The position numbers and the translations under genes are program-made. The notes beneath the pieces are model-generated. The model had not been told where the DNA came from and ran no database searches. It saw only the letters and a program-made list of their open reading frames with translations. Below are positions 14,224-19,493 of a stretch of DNA of 64,000 bases, one piece after another (positions within the stretch are counted from its first letter, which is position 1; every line of letters starts with the position of its first letter). This DNA is from a virus: positions 26,752 to 90,751 of IMG/VR virus record IMGVR_UViG_3300046318_000165; one strand, written 5' to 3'.

Positions 14224-14553
14224 CTACTCCCAATGCTGTGTTACAAAATCCCTAAACGAATAAGTTATGTCACCAAACTCAACGGTATTGGTTTCAAAGT
14301 CAATCACCATTGGCTCATACGATTCTTCAAACTCATTCTTAGCACTAATGCCAAATCCAGTTTCCTCATACCAACTATCTCCAATAATACTACTAATGAA
14401 GATACGCATTCCATAGGTTGTATCATTCCAGCGTGGCTCTGCTTTGAATAGAGCAGTTACAGCGTCTTCCAACTTCCTATCTCCACCCCAATGTGAATAA
14501 AGAAAAATACTTCCGCTACGGTCTTTGACTTCAAATACTGTTCTTGCTCCCAT
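14224..14553 (-). CDS. Conserved hypothetical phage protein (MGARxxFEVKD type)
   Basis: 109 residues. MGARTVFEVKDRSGSIFLYSHWGG is a start I associate with small proteins of several actinobacteriophages. The C-terminus is acidic and beta-rich. Function unknown. Confidence 0.75.
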   Translation of the reverse strand: MGARTVFEVKDRSGSIFLYSHWGGDRKLEDAVTALFKAEPRWNDTTYGMRIFISSIIGDSWYEETGFGISAKNEFEESYEPMVIDFETNTVEFGDITYSFRDFVTQHWE

Positions 14554-14579
14554 TTAGTCCTGCTTTCTTTGTTACTACT

Positions 14580-14608
14580 ATTATAGACTGACCCACCGAC
14601 ATTTACAC
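14580..14608 (-). promoter_or_regulatory. GTCGGTGGT-family promoter for 14224-14553
   Basis: -10 TATAAT (14580-14585), 17-bp spacer beginning ATGTCGGTGGGT, -35 GTGTAA whose TAA is the upstream gene's stop codon. Confidence 0.7.
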
Positions 14609-14830
14609 GTCTTTGCTAAAGAACGCAACATCGTTTTCGTCATTTGGCTCAGTGATTATTTCAACACAGATTCCGACAGGCGATTCGCAATCTTCATTTT
14701 CACAATGCAAACGGTAGTCAGCAACCAATCCAGTACTGTAGTCAGTATACTTAGCAATAACAACTTTGTGTCCAAAGTGCTCTGCAAGTGACTCTAGGAA
14801 ATAAGTATCTCCTGATTTTACTTTACTCAT
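14603..14830 (-). CDS. Hypothetical protein with paired cysteines
   Basis: 75 residues (MSKVKSGDTYFLESLAEHFG...), with HCENEDCESPVGICVE giving three cysteines in the middle. Its stop is inside the next promoter's -35. Not recognised. Confidence 0.7.
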   Translation of the reverse strand: MSKVKSGDTYFLESLAEHFGHKVVIAKYTDYSTGLVADYRLHCENEDCESPVGICVEIITEPNDENDVAFFSKDV

Positions 14831-14856
14831 TATTCTGTCCTTTGTTTGATAATACT

Positions 14857-14885
14857 ATTATAAACTGAACCACCGACATTTAGAG
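14857..14885 (-). promoter_or_regulatory. GTCGGTGGT-family promoter for 14603-14830
   Basis: -10 TATAAT (14857-14862), 17-bp spacer beginning ATGTCGGTGGTT, -35 CTCTAA, again including the upstream stop codon. Confidence 0.7.
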
Positions 14886-15011
14886 AAATTCAAAAGGGTC
14901 ACGGTCTTGGAATATGTCTTCAAAATCAGAAAAGGAATATAGCTCTGGGTTAGCGTTAAATTCTTCTAGGGCTTGTTTGATTTCTTCTGCTTGTTCATCG
15001 ATTTTATTCAT
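14880..15011 (-). CDS. Small acidic protein, leaderless
   Basis: 43 residues (MNKIDEQAEEIKQALEEFN...), an acidic amphipathic helix. The ATG at 15009-15011 lies 6 nt after the -10 box, so the mRNA should be leaderless. Function unknown. Confidence 0.65.
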   Translation of the reverse strand: MNKIDEQAEEIKQALEEFNANPELYSFSDFEDIFQDRDPFEFL

Positions 15012-15017
15012 ATTTAT

Positions 15018-15046
15018 ATTATAAGTGATACCACCGACATTTAGGA
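15018..15046 (-). promoter_or_regulatory. GTCGGTGGT-family promoter for the leaderless gene 14880-15011
   Basis: -10 TATAAT (15018-15023), 17-bp spacer beginning ATGTCGGTGGTA, -35 TCCTAA, then CTTTCCCC and TTACGATA (15060-15067). Confidence 0.75.
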
Positions 15047-15092
15047 ATGGGGAAAGCTTTATCGTAACGTAAAGTTGGATCCTGGAGCAGCT

Positions 15093-15120
15093 AGGGGGGT
15101 CGGGCGATCGCCCTGCCCCT
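15093..15120 (-). terminator. Strong GC hairpin after 15119-15262
   Basis: Inner palindrome GGGCGATCGCCC flanked by AGGGG/CCCCT. It over-reaches the stop codon by 2 bp. Confidence 0.6.
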
Positions 15121-15262
15121 ATCCCATAGCCATAAATAAACTAACTAAGAATGCTGAGATAGCGATTATCACAAAAACAAACGGTATACCAGACATTAGA
15201 GCAATCATTGCCAGAGTAAAAAGAATACCAACGCTAACAGCACGACCAATAAAATCAATCAC
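15119..15262 (-). CDS. Membrane micro-protein
   Basis: 47 residues from GTG, almost wholly hydrophobic, with two possible membrane segments (about 8-22 and 25-43). The GTG overlaps the stop of the upstream membrane peptide (GTGA), so the two are translated together. Role unknown. Confidence 0.6.
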   Translation of the reverse strand: MIDFIGRAVSVGILFTLAMIALMSGIPFVFVIIAISAFLVSLFMAMG

Positions 15263-15372
15263 TTATCCAACTCTCTTTTTATCTTTTCCATAGCACCAAC
15301 GATAAGACCAATGCCCATTACTGCCATAGCCAACGGTATTAGAATAACTATACCAATAAGAATAATCTCCAT
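15259..15372 (-). CDS. Single-pass membrane micro-protein
   Basis: 37 residues: MEIILIGIVILIPLAMAVMG and onward form one hydrophobic helix, followed by a charged tail (EKIKRELDK). Coupled to the next membrane gene, so the pair may act together. Confidence 0.6.
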   Translation of the reverse strand: MEIILIGIVILIPLAMAVMGIGLIVGAMEKIKRELDK

Positions 15373-15596
15373 TAGAGAATACAACCCCAATCTCCAGCAT
15401 CACGAAATGCTCGCTCAATGTCCATCTCAGCCATCTCGCCCTTGTAGTATTTTGTCTTGCCGTTTAGTTTGACTTTGTAGTAGCCAAAAATGTTTAGGGC
15501 AGACCATACCGTTCCAATGTCGCTAGAGTAAGACTCACTCCACTCGCTAACATCAGAAACCTTTGTTTGTCTTGTAACATAACCTAAGTGGCTCAT
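15372..15596 (-). CDS. Hypothetical protein
   Basis: 74 residues: YYKVKLNGKTKYYKGEMAEMDIERAF is a beta-hairpin then helix. GAGGAGGAAAGTCT precedes the ATG, a strong signal. Function unknown. Confidence 0.7.
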   Translation of the reverse strand: MSHLGYVTRQTKVSDVSEWSESYSSDIGTVWSALNIFGYYKVKLNGKTKYYKGEMAEMDIERAFRDAGDWGCIL

Positions 15597-15709
15597 AGAC
15601 TTTCCTCCTCATACTGGCACTGGCAGGGAATAACACGAATAGAGTTATCCATTCTCGCCTCAACGAAAGCATAACCCTTACACACAGAACAAAAATACTC
15701 TTGAATCAT
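15593..15709 (-). CDS. Zinc-ribbon micro-protein
   Basis: 38 residues with FCSVCKGY and later PCQCQYEE, i.e. CxxC and CxC. Coupled by ATGA to the next gene and by TAATG to the previous one. Confidence 0.65.
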   Translation of the reverse strand: MIQEYFCSVCKGYAFVEARMDNSIRVIPCQCQYEEESL

Positions 15710-15870
15710 TAGTTGCCTTTCTTGTTACTTACACTATACACTAGACCACCGACAATTACAGTTTCAAAACTATACAAGTCTTCATCGTGGCTTGGGCAGA
15801 TAGCAAAATAGCCTTTAGAAACATTCTCATAGACTACTGGCGTTTCGCAACGCTTACATACTCTTGTCAT
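15709..15870 (-). CDS. Small CxxC protein that reads through a promoter motif
   Basis: 53 residues. VCKRCETP at the start and ICPSHDED later form a CxxC...CxxH site. The frame continues through the promoter element at 15733-15761, where GTCGGTGG encodes VGG, and ends on the start codon of the next gene. The spacer element here begins TTGTCGG rather than ATGTCGG. Confidence 0.6.
   Translation of the reverse strand: MTRVCKRCETPVVYENVSKGYFAICPSHDEDLYSFETVIVGGLVYSVSNKKGN
15733..15761 (-). promoter_or_regulatory. GTCGGTGGT-family promoter inside 15709-15870
   Basis: -10 TATAGT (15733-15738), 17-bp spacer beginning TTGTCGGTGGTC, -35 CTGTAA. Would drive 15119-15709. Confidence 0.6.
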
Positions 15871-16040
15871 TAGTAACTTTCTTGAATGGCTTTACGGTTA
15901 TTGGTTGCTCTTGTTCCCTTGCGGTTATCAGGGATAACAACGGTATGCTTTGCTTTTAGCATAGTCTGGAATAACGCTTGGGCTTCTGCCTTGCGTCTTG
16001 CTTCGTTTGCCTTGTGTAGTGGCTTAGTTCTTTTCTTCAT
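15870..16040 (-). CDS. Small strongly basic protein, leaderless
   Basis: 56 residues, rich in Lys and Arg (MKKRTKPLHKANEARRKAEAQ...), likely to bind nucleic acid. The ATG at 16038-16040 lies 6 nt from the -10 box, implying a leaderless mRNA; an in-frame GTG further up lies inside the -10 and is rejected. Confidence 0.65.
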   Translation of the reverse strand: MKKRTKPLHKANEARRKAEAQALFQTMLKAKHTVVIPDNRKGTRATNNRKAIQESY

Positions 16041-16046
16041 AGTTTT

Positions 16047-16075
16047 ATTATACACCACCCTACCGACATTCTGGG
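16047..16075 (-). promoter_or_regulatory. GTCGGTGGT-family promoter for leaderless 15870-16040
   Basis: -10 TATAAT (16047-16052), 17-bp spacer beginning ATGTCGGTAGGG, -35 CCCAGA, then CATTTCCC and box TTACGATTA (16094-16102). Confidence 0.7.
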
Positions 16076-16115
16076 AAATGGGGATCTTTCACTTAATCGT
16101 AAATTGATCTTGGAT

Positions 16116-16142
16116 CAGCGAAGCTGCCCGCCCCCCGAAGGG
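16116..16142 (-). terminator. Double hairpin after 16144-16260
   Basis: CCC-TTC-GGG on the minus strand next to the stop codon, then CAGC-TTC-GCTG (16116-16126). The GCCCG tract common to unit ends lies between. Confidence 0.45.
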
Positions 16143-16143
16143 T

Positions 16144-16260
16144 CTAGAACGGTGGTTTCAGTTCTTCGACCCAACGGCGGTATTGGTCTAGCATATATGC
16201 CTGATATAGAATGTATCCAGCCAAAGCAACATAACCAATAGCAACAATAAACCAAATCAT
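16144..16260 (-). CDS. Single-pass membrane micro-protein ending in PPF
   Basis: 38 residues from the ATG at 16258-16260 (AAAAGGAACAGAAA upstream): one transmembrane helix (about 2-20) and a polar tail ending ELKPPF. It is paired with a 19-residue membrane peptide just upstream, as is 18664-18756, which also ends PPF. Confidence 0.65.
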   Translation of the reverse strand: MIWFIVAIGYVALAGYILYQAYMLDQYRRWVEELKPPF

Positions 16261-16277
16261 TTTCTGTTCCTTTTCTT

Positions 16278-16337
16278 CTACTGTCTTACTAAAATAATAA
16301 TAACCACTGCCATAGCAAGAATAAAAATCCAAGTCAT
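16278..16337 (-). CDS. 19-residue membrane peptide (copy 1 of 3)
   Basis: MTWIFILAMAVVIIILVRQ: a single membrane helix ending in Gln and stop. GGGGTGA, part of the upstream gene's end, lies before the ATG. Two other 19-residue peptides of the same design are at 18768-18827 and 20152-20211, which makes this more than a chance frame. Confidence 0.55.
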   Translation of the reverse strand: MTWIFILAMAVVIIILVRQ

Positions 16338-16338
16338 T

Positions 16339-16527
16339 TTATTCACCCCAGCAAGCGTTATCAAAACGGTCTGAGTCAAAACGCTCATTATCGTTTTCAA
16401 ACATTTCAGCAAAGTCTGCCACTAGCAAACCAAAAATGTCTTCGCCCTCTTGACCAAGTGAAACGATACTTTCACGAACATCAGAGAGAATCTTAGCAGT
16501 CTGAACATAGTCCTTGCGTGTCATCAT
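16339..16527 (-). CDS. Conserved phage protein (MTRKDYV type)
   Basis: 62 residues. MTRKDYVQTAKILSDV and the acidic C-terminus follow a pattern I associate with small actinobacteriophage proteins. GGTGG lies 7-10 nt before two tandem ATGs. Helical throughout. Function unknown. Confidence 0.75.
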   Translation of the reverse strand: MMTRKDYVQTAKILSDVRESIVSLGQEGEDIFGLLVADFAEMFENDNERFDSDRFDNACWGE

Positions 16528-16685
16528 TAGTTGTCCACCTCTTGTTTTGAAAGATAGGTTAGTAGAGTGTTTAGGTCTTCGTCAGTTGCTCTTGAGGACA
16601 AGAAGCCCCAAGCCCAAGCATAGGCTTCACCGCTAGAGTAACCCCTTTCCTTTAGGGTTTCGATTATTTCGTTTTGCTTTCGCAT
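16527..16685 (-). CDS. Small helical hypothetical protein
   Basis: 52 residues (MRKQNEIIETLKERGYSSGEA...), two helices around GYSSGEAYAWAWGFL. First gene of the unit from promoter 16710-16738; AAAGGAAAACT precedes the ATG. Confidence 0.65.
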   Translation of the reverse strand: MRKQNEIIETLKERGYSSGEAYAWAWGFLSSRATDEDLNTLLTYLSKQEVDN

Positions 16686-16709
16686 AGTTTTCCTTTCGTT
16701 GATAGTTCT

Positions 16710-16738
16710 ATTATAGGGGATACCACCGACATTTACTA
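16710..16738 (-). promoter_or_regulatory. GTCGGTGGT-family promoter for the 16144-16685 operon
   Basis: -10 TATAAT (16710-16715), 17-bp spacer beginning ATGTCGGTGGTA, -35 TAGTAA containing the upstream stop codon TAG. Confidence 0.75.
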
Positions 16739-16909
16739 AAGCTTAGTAGAACCCTTAGCCTTAGCCATTGAGATTAGCCATTCAAGTTCATTCTGAAACT
16801 GTGGAGTGATGTCATAGTCGCAACGCTCTGCAATAGCGATGTATTCGCTAATGGTCTTTTCGATGACGGTAAGGGGCTTAGTAGCGATGTCGATAACTGA
16901 GAAGTTCAT
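16736..16909 (-). CDS. Small helical protein, paralogue of 19194-19343
   Basis: 57 residues. ERCDYDITPQFQNELEWLI aligns with QSDYNLTPKFERELMLLT of the product at 19194-19343, and both start MN-[FI]-[SK]. Likely duplicated early gene; function unknown. Confidence 0.7.
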   Translation of the reverse strand: MNFSVIDIATKPLTVIEKTISEYIAIAERCDYDITPQFQNELEWLISMAKAKGSTKL

Positions 16910-16938
16910 TAGTATTACCTTTCTTTGTAACTACTATT

Positions 16939-16967
16939 ATTTTAGCAGACACCACCGACATTTTGGG
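16939..16967 (-). promoter_or_regulatory. GTCGGTGGT-family promoter for 16736-16909
   Basis: -10 TAAAAT (16939-16944), 17-bp spacer beginning ATGTCGGTGGTG, -35 CCCAAA, TTTTCCCC overlapping it, box TTACGTAA at 16994-17001. Confidence 0.7.
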
Positions 16968-17030
16968 GAAAAGATCAGGACATTTTTAATACGTTACGTA
17001 AATGTTATATGGATCACGATCGCAGCCCGA

Positions 17031-17043
17031 CCCCTGGTTGGGG
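17031..17043 (-). terminator. Hairpin after 17053-17226
   Basis: CCCC, loop TGGTT, GGGG, next to a GCCCGA tract. Confidence 0.5.
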
Positions 17044-17052
17044 CGTGTCACC

Positions 17053-17226
17053 CTACCAGTCCTCACCACCATAGTATCCATAGTCCTCGTCAGTGCCAAA
17101 GCCAGCACTGGCTAGAGCGTCACCATCCATCCAATCCCCATCATCCTCAAAAGAGTCCTGACGGTTGAAATCGGCACAGCCGTCCCAGTCGTGTCCGCAA
17201 GCTGGGTAGTCTTCGCATCGCTTCAT
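17053..17226 (-). CDS. Small very acidic protein
   Basis: 57 residues. MKRCEDYPACGHDWDGCAD gives three cysteines and a histidine, then a run rich in Asp, Gly and Tyr. The ATG at 17224-17226 follows AAAGGACACGCT. The acidic, tyrosine-rich tail could mimic DNA, but that is speculation. Confidence 0.65.
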   Translation of the reverse strand: MKRCEDYPACGHDWDGCADFNRQDSFEDDGDWMDGDALASAGFGTDEDYGYYGGEDW

Positions 17227-17251
17227 AGCGTGTCCTTTCGTTGATAAAATA

Positions 17252-17280
17252 AGTATACATTGAGCCACAGACATTTACTG
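17252..17280 (-). promoter_or_regulatory. GTCGGTGGT-family promoter variant for 17053-17226
   Basis: -10 TATACT (17252-17257), 17-bp spacer beginning ATGTCTGTGGC, -35 CAGTAA that includes the HNH gene's stop codon. Confidence 0.6.
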
Positions 17281-17562
17281 TTTGCGTTGCTCGTCATAGG
17301 TATAAATGATGTGGCAGTTGGCACAGAGAATACGGCACTTAGCCATTTCAGCAAGAATGAGAGCTTGAGAGTATGAAGCCATGTGGCTAGGGTGAACCAA
17401 CTTGCCATTCTTGTTGCGGAACTTGGTTTCAGGGTCAATGTGGTCAAACTGAAGTGCCAAAGGTGAAGCGTTGTAGCCACAAATCTCGCAACCCCTGTCA
17501 GTCTTATACTTGTTCATTAGGATACGGTTTGCGGTATAGCGGTCAATCTTTTTGATAGCCAT
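17275..17562 (-). CDS. HNH endonuclease
   Basis: 95 residues. CEICG (zinc pair), LQFDHIDPE (the catalytic DH), then CRILCANCHIIY (second zinc pair with the final His) form a complete HNH fold. Such small stand-alone HNH proteins in phages are homing endonucleases or DNA-processing nucleases. Here it has its own early-class promoter, unlike the HNH genes near 59-62 kb, which use late-class signals. Confidence 0.85.
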   Translation of the reverse strand: MAIKKIDRYTANRILMNKYKTDRGCEICGYNASPLALQFDHIDPETKFRNKNGKLVHPSHMASYSQALILAEMAKCRILCANCHIIYTYDEQRKQ

Positions 17563-17587
17563 TAGTTTGCCTTTCGTTGATAAGACA

Positions 17588-17616
17588 AGTATACATTACA
17601 CCTATGACATTTACAA
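17588..17616 (-). promoter_or_regulatory. GTCGGTGGT-family promoter variant for the HNH gene
   Basis: -10 TATACT (17588-17593), 17-bp spacer beginning with the diverged ATGTCATAGG, -35 TTGTAA, TTTTCCCC and box TTACGATA (17646-17653) upstream. Confidence 0.65.
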
Positions 17617-17680
17617 ATTTGGGGAAAACTGGAGATCTATTTTAATATCGTAAATGAATTTGACAAAAGCTTGATCCTGT

Positions 17681-17700
17681 GCCCGACCACGCTGTCGGGC
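17681..17700 (-). terminator. Perfect GCCCGAC/GTCGGGC hairpin
   Basis: 7-bp stem GCCCGAC / GTCGGGC with loop CACGCT, just past the stop of 17710-17826. It explains the GCCCGAC tracts seen at other unit ends. Confidence 0.6.
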
Positions 17701-17709
17701 GTGTCGCAA

Positions 17710-17826
17710 CTACTTTCTAAATATTTTTGCGTCAGGGTATTCTAGACGAAACATAGCCAAATCATAGGCGTGAATAGCCGAAACAACTTTAGAACCATTT
17801 AGAGTGTATTCCATTAGAGTGAACAT
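17710..17826 (-). CDS. Small hypothetical protein
   Basis: 38 residues (MFTLMEYTLNGSKVVSAIHAYD...), beta then helix, ending FRK. AAAGAAAGGAACACT precedes the ATG. It has a 5' leader of roughly 80 nt that holds two repeated short reading frames. Confidence 0.6.
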   Translation of the reverse strand: MFTLMEYTLNGSKVVSAIHAYDLAMFRLEYPDAKIFRK

Positions 17827-17842
17827 AGTGTTCCTTTCTTTA

Positions 17843-17900
17843 GGGGACTTATTTGCTTAGGCTCACCATTTCTGGATTATTTGCTAAGGCTCATTCCCAT
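17843..17900 (-). repeat. Tandem repeat with two short upstream reading frames
   Basis: Two copies of TGAGCCTNAGCAAATAA in the leader of 17710-17826. Each encodes SLSK then stop; the first is within a frame MGMSLSK, the second MVSLSK. They could be regulatory upstream peptides or an RNA-binding repeat. Confidence 0.45.
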
Positions 17901-17914
17901 TTGTTTACTTATTT

Positions 17915-17943
17915 AGTTTATCAGTGACTACCGACATTTACGG
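17915..17943 (-). promoter_or_regulatory. GTCGGTGGT-family promoter for 17710-17826
   Basis: -10 TAAACT (17915-17920), 17-bp spacer beginning ATGTCGGTAGTC, -35 CCGTAA containing the upstream stop codon. Confidence 0.65.
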
Positions 17944-18105
17944 CAGAGGGATTGCCCTGTGTCGCAGAATGGTTTCTGCTTGTTCTGGCGTTATGTAGGC
18001 AGACAAGATACCATACATCTTTGCGTATCGCATAGCCAGAGATTCCTCTGGATTCTCGATTTCCAAAGACTTCTCAACAAGTTGAATCATTTCGCTTACT
18101 AGCAT
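17938..18105 (-). CDS. Small helical hypothetical protein
   Basis: 55 residues (MLVSEMIQLVEKSLEIENPEE...), all helical. Its TAA stop doubles as part of the next promoter. AAATAAATG start context without a clear ribosome-binding site. Function unknown. Confidence 0.6.
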   Translation of the reverse strand: MLVSEMIQLVEKSLEIENPEESLAMRYAKMYGILSAYITPEQAETILRHRAIPLP

Positions 18106-18133
18106 TTATTTCTCATTTCTTTTTAGTAGTTTT

Positions 18134-18162
18134 AGTTTATCAGTGACTACCGACATTTATCG
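18134..18162 (-). promoter_or_regulatory. GTCGGTGGT-family promoter for 17938-18105
   Basis: -10 TAAACT (18134-18139), 17-bp spacer beginning ATGTCGGTAGTC, -35 CGATAA containing the upstream stop codon. Nearly identical to the promoter at 17915-17943 across 27 bp. Confidence 0.65.
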
Positions 18163-18330
18163 GTTAGGGCAACTGACAAAGTGGGCTTCAAAGTTGAACA
18201 TTAGGGCAGACTTGTTTTTACCAACAATAACCTTTCCACACAGACACTCAAAGTCGTAGTGTGTATCTACATAGTCTGCCATAACCCAAGCGTAGTTTGA
18301 AGCGGTGATTAGTTGTTCGTTGAAGTTCAT
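18157..18330 (-). CDS. Small protein with CxC
   Basis: 57 residues (MNFNEQLITASNYAWVMADYVD...), with FECLCGKVIVG in the middle and a final FVSCPNR: three cysteines. Function unknown. Confidence 0.65.
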   Translation of the reverse strand: MNFNEQLITASNYAWVMADYVDTHYDFECLCGKVIVGKNKSALMFNFEAHFVSCPNR

Positions 18331-18359
18331 TTATTTCTCATTTCTTTTTATCTATTTAT

Positions 18360-18388
18360 ACTCTATACCATACCACCGACATTTACGA
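18360..18388 (-). promoter_or_regulatory. GTCGGTGGT-family promoter for 18157-18330
   Basis: -10 TAGAGT (18360-18365), 17-bp spacer beginning ATGTCGGTGGTA, -35 TCGTAA. GGCTAA/GGTTAC repeats at 11-bp steps (18408, 18419, 18430) lie upstream. Confidence 0.6.
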
Positions 18389-18420
18389 TGATTTGGAGCC
18401 AACAAGTGGCTAAAAAACGG

Positions 18421-18477
18421 TTACATTTTGGTTACGCTTTCCGCACTCTTTGTTGGCTTTATCTCTGTTTTCTTCAT
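18421..18477 (-). CDS. 18-residue basic peptide, leaderless candidate
   Basis: MKKTEIKPTKSAESVTKM. The ATG lies 6 nt past the -10 box of promoter 18484-18512. No homology is visible; the precise promoter spacing is the only support. Confidence 0.35.
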   Translation of the reverse strand: MKKTEIKPTKSAESVTKM

Positions 18478-18483
18478 ATTTAT

Positions 18484-18512
18484 ACTGTATCAGACCCCAC
18501 CGACATTTACAG
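18484..18512 (-). promoter_or_regulatory. GTCGGTGGT-family promoter for the 18421-18477 peptide
   Basis: -10 TACAGT (18484-18489), 17-bp spacer beginning ATGTCGGTGGGG, -35 CTGTAA. Two GGCTAA repeats 11 bp apart (18532, 18543) and box TTACGTAA (18581-18588) upstream. Confidence 0.65.
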
Positions 18513-18592
18513 AGCTTTTAGATAAATAAATGGCTAAGAAATGGCTAAAAAATGATCAAGTTTTGGGAACATTCTTAAGCTTACGTAAATAG

Positions 18593-18613
18593 TTATCCAC
18601 AGAGTTATCCACA
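18593..18613. promoter_or_regulatory. Pair of DnaA boxes
   Basis: TTATCCACA at 18593-18601 and 18605-18613, spaced 12 bp, between a terminator hairpin and a promoter box. Possible second DnaA binding region or DnaA-controlled promoter. Confidence 0.5.
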
Positions 18614-18617
18614 GACC

Positions 18618-18637
18618 GCCCGACCACGCTTTCGGGC
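18618..18637 (-). terminator. GCCCGA/TCGGGC hairpin
   Basis: 6-bp stem with loop CCACGCTT, past the stop of 18664-18756. Nearly the same 30-bp block recurs at 19494 and 20105. Confidence 0.6.
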
Positions 18638-18663
18638 GTGTCGCCCTCCAGGTGGGGATCCGT

Positions 18664-18756
18664 TTAGAACGGTGGCTTATTGGCAAGGTAGTGACCAAAA
18701 AGCTTTGCATTGAAAGCCATTGATACTGCTAGGGTTGCGATTAGGATTGATACCAT
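18664..18756 (-). CDS. Membrane micro-protein ending in PPF
   Basis: 30 residues: one hydrophobic helix (MVSILIATLAVSMAF) then a polar tail ending NKPPF, like the product at 16144-16260. Directly downstream of a 19-residue membrane peptide, so the two-gene module is duplicated. Confidence 0.6.
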   Translation of the reverse strand: MVSILIATLAVSMAFNAKLFGHYLANKPPF

Positions 18757-18767
18757 TTTTCTGTCCT

Positions 18768-18827
18768 TTACTGATTGAGTAGAATAACGATTACTGCTAA
18801 GACTATGATAGCAAATACCCCAGACAT
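18768..18827 (-). CDS. 19-residue membrane peptide (copy 2 of 3)
   Basis: MSGVFAIIVLAVIVILLNQ: single membrane helix with the same length and Gln terminus as 16278-16337 and 20152-20211. The ATG follows directly after the upstream stop (TAAAATG). Confidence 0.55.
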   Translation of the reverse strand: MSGVFAIIVLAVIVILLNQ

Positions 18828-18828
18828 T

Positions 18829-18966
18829 TTAGAGTTTGCCCCCATTTGCCTTGATAAACTTTACAAGGTATAGGCTACGGTCTAAGTCTGCCATTGGCAC
18901 ATAGTCTGCTTCTTTGGCTTCACGCACTAGGCGGTTTAGTTCAAGTTTTGCTTGCTTTACGGTCAT
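18829..18966 (-). CDS. Small basic helical protein
   Basis: 45 residues (MTVKQAKLELNRLVREAKEADYVPMADLD...), helical, basic. AAAGGAAAATCTA precedes the ATG. The end GGGGGCAAACTCTAAAATG links to the membrane peptide. Function unknown. Confidence 0.65.
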   Translation of the reverse strand: MTVKQAKLELNRLVREAKEADYVPMADLDRSLYLVKFIKANGGKL

Positions 18967-18989
18967 TAGATTTTCCTTTGTTTGGTTAT

Positions 18990-19136
18990 TTATAGACTAG
19001 CACTACCCAGCGACATTTTCCTTTTTTCTAATGCCAGTTCTAGTCTGGCGATTCGTTCCTGCTGTCGCTTGTCATAGGCTTCTAGTCGCTTTGCCATAGC
19101 GATTTCTAGGCTCTTGATGTATTCTGCTTTAGTCAT
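18990..19136 (-). CDS. Small coiled-coil protein reading through a promoter motif
   Basis: 48 residues, highly charged helix (MTKAEYIKSLEIAMAKRLEAYDKRQQE...). The C-terminal MSLGSASL is encoded by a diverged copy of the promoter-spacer element (ATGTCGCTGGGT), so the next promoter overlaps this gene. Confidence 0.6.
   Translation of the reverse strand: MTKAEYIKSLEIAMAKRLEAYDKRQQERIARLELALEKRKMSLGSASL
18994..19022 (-). promoter_or_regulatory. Diverged GTCGGTGGT-family promoter overlapping 18990-19136
   Basis: Spacer element ATGTCGCTGGGT, -10 TAGTCT (weak) at 18994-18999. Presumably drives 18664-18966; weaker match than most. Confidence 0.4.
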
Positions 19137-19164
19137 TTTATTTCTCATTTCTTTTGTTACTTAT

Positions 19165-19193
19165 ACTTTATCAGTAGCCACCGACAAAGTGGA
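19165..19193 (-). promoter_or_regulatory. GTCGGTGGT-family promoter for 18990-19136
   Basis: -10 TAAAGT (19165-19170), 17-bp spacer beginning TTGTCGGTGGCT. No good -35; sits directly behind the upstream gene. Confidence 0.55.
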
Positions 19194-19343
19194 TTAGACT
19201 CTGCCACCAAGTGACTTGACGGTCTGAGTCAAGAGCATTAGTTCACGCTCAAACTTTGGGGTAAGGTTGTAGTCTGACTGGATAGCCAGAGCAACCATAC
19301 GGTCATACTCTGCCTGTAGGTCTGATAGGGACTTGATGTTCAT
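19194..19343 (-). CDS. Small helical protein, paralogue of 16736-16909
   Basis: 49 residues: MNIKSLSDLQAEYDRMVAL then SDYNLTPKFERELMLLTQ, matching the pattern of 16736-16909. Function unknown. Confidence 0.7.
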   Translation of the reverse strand: MNIKSLSDLQAEYDRMVALAIQSDYNLTPKFERELMLLTQTVKSLGGRV

Positions 19344-19372
19344 TGGGATTACCTTTCTTTCTAACTACTATT

Positions 19373-19401
19373 ACTCTAACACATACCACCGACATTTACG
19401 C
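19373..19401 (-). promoter_or_regulatory. GTCGGTGGT-family promoter for 19194-19343
   Basis: -10 TAGAGT (19373-19378), 17-bp spacer beginning ATGTCGGTGGTA, -35 GCGTAA. Upstream are three GG-T/C repeats at exact 11-bp steps (19410, 19421, 19432) and a box TTACGTAG (19459-19466). Confidence 0.65.
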
Positions 19402-19493
19402 CCCTTTTAGGTAACAAAATGGTTACAATATGGCTAGAATCTGGACAATCTTAAAAAGCTACGTAAAAGCTTTTCGAACAAATTTTCGAAACC

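Noticed and set aside
18396-18418. AGCCAACAAGTGGCT hairpin with A-run as a terminator
   Set aside because: The T-run would precede, not follow, the stem on the transcribed minus strand.
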